From the NCBI GenBank assembly GCA_905250025.1, contig CAJNOJ010000033.1, positions 434,001-498,000 on the forward strand: a stretch of DNA of 64,000 nucleotides, written 5' to 3'. This DNA comes from Adineta ricciae. Lineage: Eukaryota > Rotifera > Eurotatoria > Adinetida > Adinetidae. Under the pieces are notes generated by a model. The model did no database searches. It was not told the DNA's origin and worked only from the letters and a program-made list of their open reading frames with translations. The position numbers and the translations under genes are program-made. This document shows, piece after piece, positions 11,790 to 23,040 of this stretch. The number at the start of each line of letters is the position of its first letter. Within the stretch, counting starts at the first letter, position 1.

Positions 11790-13361
11790 TTAGTTGTCAA
11801 GCAAATGAAAACCGATTTCAAATGTTCGATTCCACGGATAAAAGACATTTGTTACTTGGAATTCTTTCGTTATTCCATCGGCATAAGGAACAAAGCCTTT
11901 GTTGATAAAGGTCTCATAGAACTTCAAGTCACTATTGAGTTTATCCGACGGATCGAGAGACACATTTATCAAGTACGATGAGAGTATTTGTCGCAGATTG
12001 GCCTGATATTGAACATCTTCGATAAAACGATACATTGTAAATCGACGATTTTCTTTCAGCGATACATTTCCATAGTATTTCAAAAGAACGCCATTACTCA
12101 AACACGTTCCTAGAGTATTACCATTTGTATTCCATCCAGCATACGCATACGCTCCTAGCACAGTGCGATTTGATATCCATTGAGAAAAACATCGATCACC
12201 ACCATTACTATACCGTACGTCAGCATAGACAATAACTGATTGATTTGTTTTTACATCTAATGACGAGTAGTCCTCGCAAGTTTGTAGTCCAGTTGCTTCT
12301 TGTTGTGTTTCTGTTGACCAGTTATTTACAAGAACGAGAATATCGGATGTAGATTCGTTTGCGTCTTCGATATAATGACCCCCAACAGCAGTTATTTGTT
12401 TGAGAACACTTTCATTGAGCGGTGCACCTTCATAATTTGGTATATAATTTTGTGTGGTGATATTTCGATAGCGAACTTTGAATGTTGGCTTTGCTGTTTG
12501 CTTGTTACTAACAACAATTTGGCTAAGTATGGCTAGACTGACTTCGTCAGCTCCGGGATAGATGTTCACCTTTGAACTTATATTAAGCGAAGGATTATTA
12601 ATTAACTGGATCAATTTTCTTTCTTCAGCTTTATTCAATCCATATTCAGCATTGTCATCTAGAGTTAGCCATATGTGCTCGAAATAGGCTTGCGTATAGT
12701 CATTCAATAATGTATAAGTCAAATTATAATTTCGTGCACGTCGCCAGACAAATTCTTGGAGAATGTCTTGAGGAATCTGTTTTTCTAGAATTTTCACTTG
12801 TTCTTCATCAGCTGGATTGTGCAATACAGCATAACGATCAGTGTAGAATGACCAGAGATAAATTAGACGTCCATACGTTGCCCAATAGTCGGGTTCTTCG
12901 AAATCTTCGTTATATGCTGGAATACGCATAATAACAGAACTAAGATAGATTTTAAGTTTGACACCGAATTCTTGTTTAAATCCAACTAGAGTTCGTAGAC
13001 GAAGATTCAATTCATCGAACGATGTATTACTTAGTCGACTATTGATTAAACCCCCGTAGATTAGTTGTTCTGTGGAAATCAGTAGCGCACATGATGATGA
13101 CGTGATACATGTCGTGCTGATTTGTTCATGTAACCATTGAAAGAGTCGATCTGTATCAGCAGGTTGTTTCCAATGGCTGATTATTTCCATCGGCGGTGTG
13201 AGTATGTCGAAATCATTTTGAATGAGACGGGCAAGATTTAAGACGATCGATCTCGTAGTAAAACGTTCATCGAGTGGAATGAAAACAATCGTTGACTGAG
13301 TAGAAGCCTCTACAGTAACGAAACAAATAATCGTTACCAAGAATAGTCGAATCCAATGCAT
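11790..13361 (-). CDS. DUF4127-family protein, secreted, intronless
   Basis: A single uninterrupted frame of 523 residues starting at an ATG. The first about 19 residues form a hydrophobic signal peptide. The mature part opens with IPLDERFTTR, corresponding to the PLDDRP box of DUF4127. Further family-like segments are ILTPP, STEQLIYGGLINSR (about 96-109), YPGADEVSLA and an Asn-rich C-terminal half with several N-glycosylation sequons. DUF4127 proteins are, as far as I know, mainly bacterial and uncharacterised; no activity should be assumed. The gene has no intron in 1.57 kb, while nearly every other gene here carries one every 100-300 bases. That contrast, with the family distribution, suggests acquisition from bacteria followed by gain of a secretion signal. 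Codon use is AT-rich like the neighbours. Confidence 0.8.
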   Translation of the reverse strand: MHWIRLFLVTIICFVTVEASTQSTIVFIPLDERFTTRSIVLNLARLIQNDFDILTPPMEIISHWKQPADTDRLFQWLHEQISTTCITSSSCALLISTEQLIYGGLINSRLSNTSFDELNLRLRTLVGFKQEFGVKLKIYLSSVIMRIPAYNEDFEEPDYWATYGRLIYLWSFYTDRYAVLHNPADEEQVKILEKQIPQDILQEFVWRRARNYNLTYTLLNDYTQAYFEHIWLTLDDNAEYGLNKAEERKLIQLINNPSLNISSKVNIYPGADEVSLAILSQIVVSNKQTAKPTFKVRYRNITTQNYIPNYEGAPLNESVLKQITAVGGHYIEDANESTSDILVLVNNWSTETQQEATGLQTCEDYSSLDVKTNQSVIVYADVRYSNGGDRCFSQWISNRTVLGAYAYAGWNTNGNTLGTCLSNGVLLKYYGNVSLKENRRFTMYRFIEDVQYQANLRQILSSYLINVSLDPSDKLNSDLKFYETFINKGFVPYADGITKEFQVTNVFYPWNRTFEIGFHLLDN

Positions 13362-13517
13362 GGTATAGTTTAATCGGAATCGGAGTATTGATTTATTATT
13401 ATTTCGATAAGATTTTCATGAGAAAATCATCAGATGATAAAATACGGTGGCAAAACTTCAATAATGAGATTGATTTGTCATTGATTAAAAAATTGAACGA
13501 CTGCTGTCTCATTGTAG

Positions 13518-13927
13518 TGCGGGAATAGATAATCGAGATCTATCGTCAACATCTCAGAATCGACATGTTTCGTTGGCAAATATCGCAACCGCATTCTTAA
13601 GTGAACGAAAGTCCTCATCACGTCGAACAAGTAGTGGACGTCGAAAGAAACGCTTGACCATGCACGACAAAAAAGGATCGGGATCAAGGAATACGTCAAG
13701 TTTTTCCACTGGACTCAATGATCTTTTCGGGCAACGTTTATCGTCAGAAAACATGGAAAGTAACATCGCTGCCATCTTCATGACAAATATCAGTGGTACA
13801 GGCGCCAATAACAAGCATCGATCAACTGTAGTAAGTGAATTCGTTGTTTTTCTCAGCTCATTTACATGAGACCTTCCAGATCCGAATGTGTTTCTTGAGT
13901 TGTGTACCACATGTCAAGCAGAGTTAA
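13518..13927 (+). CDS. Unknown Ser/Arg-rich protein, 3' part (uncertain gene)
   Basis: A possible exon 13518-13830 has an acceptor (cattgtag) before it and a perfect donor (gtaagt) after it. Joining through a 49-base intron to 13880-13927 gives a frame ending in TAA. The product is Ser/Arg/Lys-rich (SSRRTSSGRRKKR) with a short hydrophobic patch (NIAAIFMTNISG), and I do not recognise it. The 5' exon was not found; an ATG-initiated frame at 13419-13527 has the wrong phase. An overlapping minus-strand frame (13554-13910) is also open, so strand and reality are uncertain. Confidence 0.35.
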
Positions 13928-14727
13928 AAATAGACAAGTGAAGTTGACTATACAATGACGAATAGTCGTAGTCTATCTGTTTTCTGATTCACTTGTATCT
14001 TATTTAGTGCGCGCGTGTTGATATCCAAAAGAAAAAGGAAGTCAGGAGCTACCGGTTTTTCATTCTACTTGTCAAACTGTCTCTCCCATGTCGTTTTATG
14101 TCAATAAAACTCTCTGTGATTTAATCAGTACGAAATAATTAATTTACATGTCTAAAATTAGTAATGTCAATGTCACTAGCTAGTTAGATTTCAATCATTT
14201 CGCCACTTCTCTTCTTCTTCTTCTCTGCTTGGCAATTATGTTCACTTGTAGGATTTATCAAGTGATCAAAAGAAATAATGAAAACTGTCGTGAAAAACTG
14301 CAAATCATGTGAAAGAAAGCAAGCGAGCTGCTGTCGAAGGAAATTGACTTTGTTGTGCGTGAATGGATTCATCTTTTTGCGTCAATATCTGTTCTGTTTG
14401 CTTTTAACCTCTTGTGACAAGCATTAAATCTACAAGGCACACTTCATCTGTCTTTGTATGTTGAAGATCTAGACAGATTAAAAGTCGAACTAGCGTACAC
14501 TATTTTCTCTTTCTTTTCTTCTAAACTAACACATAATCGTCGCACTTCTTCCTTAGGACAATATTGAGATACAGCCGCAACAGGAGGGATGAGAGTAGCG
14601 GAAAACGACATAGACAGAGAGATGAAAAGAAAAAGGCAAAGAAGAAGAAGAAGAAGAATCAGAGAAGTTTTCTCAGATGAAATTGTAATAGTTTCTTTTT
14701 TACTGCTAATCAATAGTTTTCATAAGT
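13928..14727. other. Intergenic, no gene seen
   Basis: About 800 bases ahead of the TMEM272-like gene. It holds a short (GAA)n tract at 14641-14658. A short open frame starting at 14589 is mostly that repeat. A likely acceptor (caatag, ending 14716) just before the ATG at 14728 suggests a 5' UTR intron or an unseen upstream exon. Confidence 0.45.
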
Positions 14728-16307
14728 ATGACCATGCAGAATCAACACCGAAGATTATCGAATACAAATGATTCACCTATGTTTAGTCAATTAGTGTCGC
14801 TGAAAGAAAATAGTATAAAATCAACAGGATCTGTTCGCATTCATCTGAATGTCCCTGGAGAACAATCACGTCGTTCCTCTTTTGATTTCAACCTTCTTTC
14901 ACCAGCGCCAACGACAGTTAAATTAACAAAAAATCGTTTACATACAACTATTCCCACTTCGATATCCACCGATCTCGATGGCGGACGACGAACTACCCGT
15001 TTTAGTAATGTCAGTAGTAGTTATGCTCAGTTTTTGAAGCAACGTGATATGGATAAAGTTAAAAAAATTGTAAGTCATACGCTCAAAACAGCCTAGAAGT
15101 TCGAAGATTTCCTTTCTATTTCTATTATCTTCAATAAAAGATCATTTAATTGAATTTGAACATTTCCAACTGTTTCTTTTTTATAGTTATCCCAAGAAGA
15201 TCAACGTTTACTTTTATCATCGAGTGAATGGGTTGAAGACGTCAAAGATAGTGATCCATACGTGTCTGTTCTCAGTCGACTTGGTAAATACAGAAACATT
15301 GATTTTAATTCTTATCTTTGCCTGTTTTCCTATTTAGGCGAAGCCATACAAGATTCAGAAACATTGGTCGAATTTGTCAAGAAGTCATATTCCATTGTCG
15401 CTAATACATGTAACGTATTGACTTATATGTGTAAACACACAATGAATTCGATTTCCGTCAAGATAGATTGAGGATAGAAAGACACTCTGAATTGAATTTC
15501 TTATTTACGAAAGATTAGCGATATGAACTGTTTGTTAATAAGAAAGTCGAAGAAAGCTATTTCATTCTCATTTATATGAAAATGAGGATTTCAATAACGT
15601 ATTGATATGCATGAATGACTCGGATGAGACTTTGAATTTGTCCTAGAGAAACTTTTGACGAGGTATTATCTTATTCAATCTCGTCTTCATTTCGTATTCT
15701 AGACGGAGCTACGTTTCTATTAGCATTGTTAACTGTTTTTCAAGTGATACTATTTTTTATCGGTACGTTTACTTCTCAGTGTGCTATGTGAAAGTAACAA
15801 TGTAAATTTCAGGTGTTAAATATTTGAATGATTGTCCAGTACAACCAAATTTACCTGTTTATTTACTTGTCGCTGGCGCGATGGGTCTTGTACGTGCATT
15901 GAATTTACTATGGAAACAATTTCGTCGACGACGTTTGAGAAAGTTAGAAGGAGTTGAACTTGATCAAGAAGAAGAAACAGAGAATAGTTCGTATTGGACA
16001 TATCGATTGTTTTCATCGACTTCTGCATATCTCTTATTTAGATGGATCTGGTTTTACAGATGCTGTTTTAAACCTTTTCCTTTTCGCCTGGTTCATCGTT
16101 GGACAGTTTTGGACGTGGTCTAGTTTCATGCCTAACTTCGAATTCGGATTAGAAAATCCAGATAAATACTGTCACAAAAATGTTTATATCTTTGCACTTA
16201 TACATATTGGTTTAGTTTACGTTATGTTTCTAGGAGTGATTCTGTTTTTGATAGCACTTACATGTTGTGCAACGTTTCCACATTTGATTGTTAAAGCACC
16301 ACGTTAA
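14728..16307 (+). CDS. TMEM272-like four-helix membrane protein
   Basis: Six coding exons, 14728-15069, 15187-15283, 15338-15409, 15703-15762, 15813-15986 and 16042-16307, give 336 residues with all phases agreeing. The N-terminal about 190 residues are Ser/Thr-rich and probably cytosolic (RRSSFDF, RRTTRFS). Four hydrophobic segments follow in the C-terminal part. The signature YLNDCPVQPNLPVYLLVAG and the later FAWFIVGQFW ... KYCHKNVYIFALIHIG match the animal TMEM272-like family, whose function is unknown. The exon 5 donor is the weaker gttcgt, chosen because it is the only site that keeps the frame into the third membrane segment. The first ATG is used, though an upstream exon cannot be excluded. 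Confidence 0.8.
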
Positions 16308-16444
16308 ATAAAATAAGTCATCACAGGAAAATAATGACCAAATCATTTGATACATTATCTGTCGATTTTTATCAATAAATGACTTCATAGAGAACTACAT
16401 AGCAACGATATTTTCTTTTATTTATTCACTTTTGTTCGCATTGA

Positions 16445-16942
16445 ATGACATCTACAGTTCATAATGACTGTCAAACAGCGAAAAAACGTCTTTTAAAAGA
16501 TCTTGTTCAACTTCAGTCGTTGACTCTGCAGGATGGTGCGACAGCAGCACCATTGAATGAATCAAATCTATTCGAATGGCAAGCAATGATTACCGGACCC
16601 GAAGATACACCATTCGAAGGTGGTCTGTATGAGTTACATCTATCTATCCCATGTGATTATCCAATACACGCTCCAAAAGTTTCGTTTAAAACCGAAATAT
16701 TTCATCCGAATATCTACCAAAATGGAGATGTTTGTATAGATATATTACAAACTCAATGGAGTGAAGTGATGAGCATTGACAAAATCTTGATTTCAATTCG
16801 AAGTTTGCTAAACGAACCGAATGTCAATAGTCCAGCGAATGCCGAAGCGGCTCTTCTATACAAAGAGCATCGAAATGAATTCAATCGTCGAATACGCAAT
16901 GACATCGACAAACAATTACAGTCCTGTAACGAATCCAAATAA
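16445..16942 (+). CDS. Ubiquitin-conjugating enzyme E2 (UBC fold)
   Basis: A single-exon frame of 165 residues covering a whole UBC domain. E2 enzymes carry ubiquitin as a thioester and pass it to substrates with an E3. The HPN motif is at 87-89 (IFHPNIYQNG) and the active-site cysteine is Cys97 in GDVCIDIL. The PxxxP-like segment ITGPEDTPFEGG (49-60) and the C-terminal NEPNVNSPANAEAA are typical of UBE2A/B and related class I E2s; sequence alone does not settle the subfamily. It lies 137 bases after the TMEM272-like gene on the same strand. A phase-compatible set of downstream exons (17051-17375) may give an alternative C terminus. Confidence 0.93.
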   Translation: MTSTVHNDCQTAKKRLLKDLVQLQSLTLQDGATAAPLNESNLFEWQAMITGPEDTPFEGGLYELHLSIPCDYPIHAPKVSFKTEIFHPNIYQNGDVCIDILQTQWSEVMSIDKILISIRSLLNEPNVNSPANAEAALLYKEHRNEFNRRIRNDIDKQLQSCNESK

Positions 16943-17050
16943 AGTCCATATGAGTTCGCTCTGTCCATCATTAACTATGATTGATTGAAAACAACTATCT
17001 GTGATGTATCTCTCTATGTATTTTTTTATCATTTGTGGCATCAAATATAG

Positions 17051-17375
17051 GTCTATTAGCGAGTGCTGATATGACAGGTAGATAAAGGCAATTACCTTGA
17101 ACACTTATATTTACATTCTGTTTACTTGTTATTCATATATCGATATCTTTTTTTTTTCTAATTTCCTGTTATCAGTTGACACGCATAAGCATGACAGAAT
17201 TGAAGATGTGATAAGTAATACGATCAAGGGTGATCTTTCATTCTTCTCTTCCCACTTGGTGAGCGCATGTCAACAACAACAACAACAAACTGAAGGTTCA
17301 ATTCGACGCTATTTAGATGAAACTTTCATCAGTTTACCTTCGAAGTCAACTGTGCTTTTTCATGCTCATAAATAA
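17051..17375 (+). other. Possible alternative 3' exons of the E2 gene, or an unknown small gene
   Basis: A 27-base exon (17051-17077) bounded by atatag and gtagat, and an exon 17176-17375 after ttatcag ending in TAA, share one frame. A donor inside the E2 coding region (t|gtaacg, cut after 16927) would join them in phase, replacing the last few E2 residues with a tail of about 75 residues (ADMTVDTHKHD..., six Gln, ...STVLFHAHK). The stop overlaps AATAAA. The product is unrecognised, so this stays a hypothesis based only on phase and splice-site agreement. Confidence 0.3.
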
Positions 17376-17835
17376 ATTTCGACTATGGACACTCAAGACA
17401 ATATATTCGAACATAAACGCAAATCGATAAGTGTGACAAGAAAAAAAGAAGAGAAGAGAAAAACGCAACTAGGAATAAGAGTAAGCATAAATCTACGTTG
17501 AGTCAAAATTGAAAATAAAATTGTAGAAGAAAGAAAAACAAACTGAACTTAAATGTTAGTGAATACGTGTGTGTTCTCACTGATCTCTCTGTACAGCCAA
17601 ACACCGGGAAGTACACTCTTGCCCGTTTTTCAAAGAAGAACAAAAAAGAGAAGATAACTAGACAGACAGACGAACATCACACGAAAGAAAGAAAGTGAAT
17701 AAGAATGAAGATTAAAATGAAATGAAAAATCGAGATGACACTGTTCTAAATATCGAATGAAAGGAAATGAGTGAGGAATAATGATCTAAATGGTTTTGAG
17801 TGATATTTTTGTTTTCAAATGTATTTCGACTCGTT
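17376..17835. other. Intergenic, purine-rich
   Basis: About 460 A/G-rich bases (17440-17720) downstream of both the E2 gene and the convergent enolase gene. No gene or RNA was identified. Confidence 0.5.
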
Positions 17836-19095
<1,260 letters not shown>

Positions 19096-19096
19096 N
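19096..19096. other. Ambiguous base N, probable assembly join
   Basis: The only N in the window. It falls inside an enolase exon; sequence on one side is enolase and on the other is not. Confidence 0.8.
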
Positions 19097-20260
19097 TCAA
19101 GTGTACTTTGTTCGAAGTACGAAAGAAATATATTTATTTACAGCCTACCGACACCCTCTATCGCGGTTGTTTACGATGATATAGGCAAATGTACCGAAGA
19201 CTTGCGCATTACCACTACAGTATTGTGTGGATGATTCTTCTTCTTCTTGTTCTGCGCCTTTCTTTCCACAAATAGTAGTGAATTCCAAATAGCGAAGAGG
19301 AACGAAAAAGAAAATAATGGACTTCAATGTGAGAAATTTATAAACTAATCGATCACTATGGTGTCGTGCCATCTCCGAGCGCCAAATTTTGTTGATCAGA
19401 AACGAATTCGATTCTGAAGAGAACATATTTTTCAAATACATAAAATCGAATTTTTCTTCATGTATACCTGGAGACAATTATTCGAGCTGTATGGACTTTG
19501 ACCTGCGAGAGAGCGAGAAAAAACATACATATCACTCATGTGAGTATTTTAAGAATAGCATCAGCGCGTATAAGTGACTTCGAGATATATTTCGATTAAA
19601 AAAAAAAGACACGTGCTGATAAATAAACAGCAAATAGGTCGCCAACGATCTGTACCACAAAGAATATCATTATATAATAACCTAACAACAGGAAATCATA
19701 AACAAACACATGTAGAGAATGTCTCGCCAAATTGAGGCATTGAACTCTGGTTGTTATATATTGCCAATGCGAATGACAATTGGATCGATTGAATGGTTTT
19801 GTTTGTCATTCAAACTGTTGATACAGAAGAATTTATTTTGAACAAATATGTTACAGATAAAAAGAAAGTGTATTGCTTGATTTTGCGTATAATTGGTCAA
19901 AAAAAAGAGAATTTCCATAAAACTATAAACATATAATAAATATAAACAAATATCATCGCTTGATTAATCATATATGTATACATAAATCAATAGACAATTA
20001 AAATTTAGAGTTTCACTAGTAAGTATCTGACGAAATATCAATACATACTAAGCTAAGAAGGTATTTTTGTGTAAAACTATCTAGTCAAAGTTAAAAATAG
20101 GGTCGAGAAGTTATAGAAGAAGAAAATCGAATGACTATTCCGAGATGCTTGTTATGCAATGAGAAAAAAAAAGTAAAGAATTCAATGGTAAATATTAACA
20201 CAAGTGTTTATCCGTATTGATTCACCGTAGAAAATCATGATTATAAGACTAAGAATTAAT
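19097..20260. other. No gene seen; sequence beyond the N
   Basis: About 1.16 kb where the enolase 5' half would be expected. A minus-strand open frame (19145-19477) is not enolase and resembles nothing I know. The rest is AT-rich non-coding sequence. It may come from elsewhere in the genome if the N marks a join. Confidence 0.5.
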
Positions 20261-21393
20261 CTATTGTTTGTCCACTATTTGTGATGATGACAATGGTGGT
20301 TGATTTTCGATTTCATTCTGATGAACAGAACTTTCTTCTTCGTTAATGATGCTTACGAACGAATCTTCATCTTTGGTAATATAGTCGAGAAATGCTTGAC
20401 GAATATTAAATGAAAATGGACTTGTTTGATCAACCATCCGTTCCGGGTGCCACTAAATAGAAAAAGATATTATTTCGATGAAAGACGAATCTTTTATGAA
20501 AAGAGTACCTGAACACCTAAGTAAAATGGATTTTCTTTTGCGTTTTTCCATTGAATTGCTTCAATAATCGGTTCTTCTGCTATGGCGGCAACAGTTAACT
20601 CTGCTCCAAGTTTCTCAACACATTGATGATGTGATGAATTCACCGCACCTTTGATACAACCAGTAATTTCCTTTAGAAGAGTTTTCTCTCGAACAATTAT
20701 TTCGTGACGTTGATCAATTCCTATGAAAAATACAAATCTCTGTACCCATGAGTCGCATATAGCTCGTTTGTTCTCTACGCTATGGAATGTTGGTTGTACG
20801 TTAAGGCCAAAAAGTAATATATCACATAAACAAAATCAGATAAAGGATCTTCCATCTGGAGATTTATTTTTAGTCTCATTCGTATGGGAAAATGACACTC
20901 GGTCTATTCGGAATTTCTCTAATTACCTTGTACTTTCGCATGACCGCTGATTTTTGTTACAGTGGGAATATCGTAAACCAATGTGCCGCCATGATAAACG
21001 TTGAATAATTGCATACCTGAAAATAGAATTTCTGCATGAACTGTGTTTGACTTACTCATTCCTACCTCGACAGATGCTTAAAATAGGTAATTTCAGTTGT
21101 AAGGAACGGTGAATGACTTCCATTTCGAAATCATCACGTTTTTCATCAATATCAGTGAATTCTACTCGACCAAGAAGATCCGGTCGTTTGTATCGACGTG
21201 GATCTACATCTTCTCCACCGGACAAAACTACTCCTTGGCATTGCTCGATATCATTGAGATTATTTAGTCGATATGACAAACGAATAATATCGACTTTTAC
21301 AGGCGCATCTAAGAACCATCGCTCGTAATTGCTGTAACGAGCGCAATCGGTAATGCCAATTCGGATACTGTTCATAATTAGTCGAGTTTTCAT
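20261..21393 (-). CDS. Class I glutamine amidotransferase-like hydrolase (peptidase C26, PuuD-like)
   Basis: Four exons on the minus strand, 21066-21393, 20927-21016, 20509-20720 and 20261-20452, give 273 residues. The full catalytic triad is visible: nucleophile Cys108 in ICRGMQ, and His212 and Glu214 in QWHPE. GVVLSGGEDVDP is the typical substrate-side loop, and SSHHQ matches the C26 family. Relatives such as bacterial PuuD hydrolyse gamma-glutamyl bonds (for example gamma-glutamyl-GABA). The C-terminal about 45 residues are polar and probably disordered. The start was set at the ATG at 21393; the open frame extends about 11 codons further without an ATG. The nearest relatives I recognise are bacterial and plant; ancient transfer is possible, though three introns are present. 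Confidence 0.87.
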
Positions 21394-21815
21394 TGTTTTT
21401 CCGTGTTTAGAAATAAATATCGACAATGAGAATTGTTGTTTGTTGTTCGACTAGAACCATTCAGATTGCGAGTCAACGTGTTTAACGTTATTTACTCGCA
21501 AATAATTGTAAGCTTCTGATCGTACCGGATTGGTCTATACTATTGAACAAGTCAGAATTATTCAAAGTCACATCTTAGTCATTGTCAATGTTGACTCAGT
21601 GACAGAAAAGAGAAATAATAAAAAAAAATCGTGGGCTAAGAAGCAGAAGGATTTTTTACAAGATTGATGACATCGATTGTGGCTCACTCTACAATGCAAA
21701 TGCTATTTCATTAACAGTTGTCGTATATAAACCTACGTGAGTAAGATAAGCAAGTTTTTTTTTCTTGTTGTGAAAGATCAATTGTGTACTTTGTTAACTC
21801 AATCAATTTTTAGAT
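21394..21815. other. Intergenic between divergent genes
   Basis: A 422-base gap holding the promoters of the amidotransferase (-) and the small unknown gene (+). No clear promoter motif could be assigned. A T-rich acceptor-like site (tttttag) at 21807-21813 suggests a 5' UTR intron in the plus-strand gene. Confidence 0.45.
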
Positions 21816-22384
21816 ATGGCATCGGCATCTTCGGCAACTGCAATAAAAACTACAGATATTGAACATGAAACACCTGAAGAAGTATCGAAAAATATTGATG
21901 AAAGTAAGAAGAGTTCGATAGTACTACGTCTCGACGAGAAAGAAGAAAAAGATGAGGTACTTTATTGTGGACGTCGACAAGCTCCTCATGGTATATGATA
22001 TAGATGATGACACATTTTATCGCTATCATGCTTTCTTCTTCCCGCTTGATTATTCATTTCTTATTTTTAATCATGATTAGAACAACGGACCGACCTGTCT
22101 CCGCATGCTATTCAAAAAAGATCCATAACACCGCTTTCAGCGCTTCGTAGGACGATTTCTCTTTTATTTGCATGCACAAAATCTAAAATCGTTTTGTTTT
22201 CCATATAGCTATCAGAGCTCGCTCGACTCTCAACAAAGAGAAAATAATTCTGACTAGCAGTTCTGCTTCTCAGGCTCGACCATACGAGGAAGTTCTTGTG
22301 GTTCAACCAGACGTCGATGCATCAGGTGGAATATCGTCAAAACCGACGGATGGTAGTTCGGTGTCGATGACTGGATCTAAATAA
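21816..22384 (+). CDS. Small polar protein of unknown function
   Basis: Two exons, 21816-21990 and 22209-22384, joined in phase, give 116 residues. The product is hydrophilic, Ser/Glu/Lys-rich, with no signal peptide or membrane segment. The splice (donor gtatat, acceptor catatag) joins CGRRQAPH to IRARSTLNKEK. I do not recognise the family. The exon structure and the stop just before an AT-rich region support a real gene, but no conserved domain backs it. Confidence 0.5.
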
Positions 22385-22910
22385 ACTATTTTCTCGCAAT
22401 AGATATGCTTGATTAATGATGTTTTATTGTTTGTATTCATTTCCGTGTTTCGCATGAGAATGTATTTTCAGTCACTGGATGAAACTACCAAAAACAACAA
22501 TTGTCGTTTTTTTGAGCAATAAATTGTACCTCACTATTGAGACATGAATTAATCCTGCTATGTCTTATAATTCACAGTATCACAAACATAAGGAAATTTA
22601 TTGGTAATCTTTGCTTCTTTCCATTCACGAAGATAAATTTTAAGGAATCAAACTTTGTTCATCACTGATGTACAGAATATCCTGTACAAGATTCGTCGGA
22701 TTTATGAATAGTTACGTATCTGTTGCAAGTGGAAAAGAAGAAAAACTCGTTGAATATCCATCACGCCTACAAGCACCAACCTACATACTGCACGAAGTTA
22801 TTCCTGTCCTTTCAACATAAACGCCTTAATAGTGGTTATTTAATGGCTCGTTTTAGATATCCAAATGGGAAAAAAAACAACGTAAATATTCTTTTCCTCT
22901 CTGTCTCTCT

Positions 22911-22930
22911 CGAATAATCTCGAAACATCG
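22911..22930 (+). promoter_or_regulatory. Imperfect heat-shock element upstream of sHSP gene 1
   Basis: Units GAA, ATC, GAA, ATC sit exactly five bases apart (22912-22929), a heat-shock element in which both TTC units have one mismatch. A TATATAAA box follows at 22964-22971, about 70 bases before the ATG. The layout parallels the perfect element at the third copy. Confidence 0.5.
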
Positions 22931-22963
22931 TAATTCGACAACCACCACCGTCAATATATTCCA

Positions 22964-22971
22964 TATATAAA
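22964..22971 (+). promoter_or_regulatory. TATA box of sHSP gene 1
   Basis: TATATAAA, 34 bases past the heat-shock element and 70 bases before the start codon. Confidence 0.6.
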
Positions 22972-23040
22972 TATCGTAACCACCAAGTAAAATATACAAA
23001 CATATCATCCGTTGACTTCTTTTTATATATCAAGTGAAAC

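Larger units (their letters stand above)
22385..23040. other. Intergenic upstream of small heat-shock gene 1
   Basis: A 656-base stretch holding the heat-shock gene promoter (listed separately). A plus-strand open frame (22723-22917) runs into the promoter elements and is probably chance. Confidence 0.5.

Noticed and set aside
13554-13910. Minus-strand frame opposite the Ser/Arg-rich exon
   Set aside because: Plus strand has consensus acceptor and donor with matching phases; the minus frame has no splice structure or family support.
19145-19477. Minus-strand open frame upstream of enolase
   Set aside because: In the position of missing enolase exons but without any enolase motif; Glu-rich, no splice partner, probably chance.
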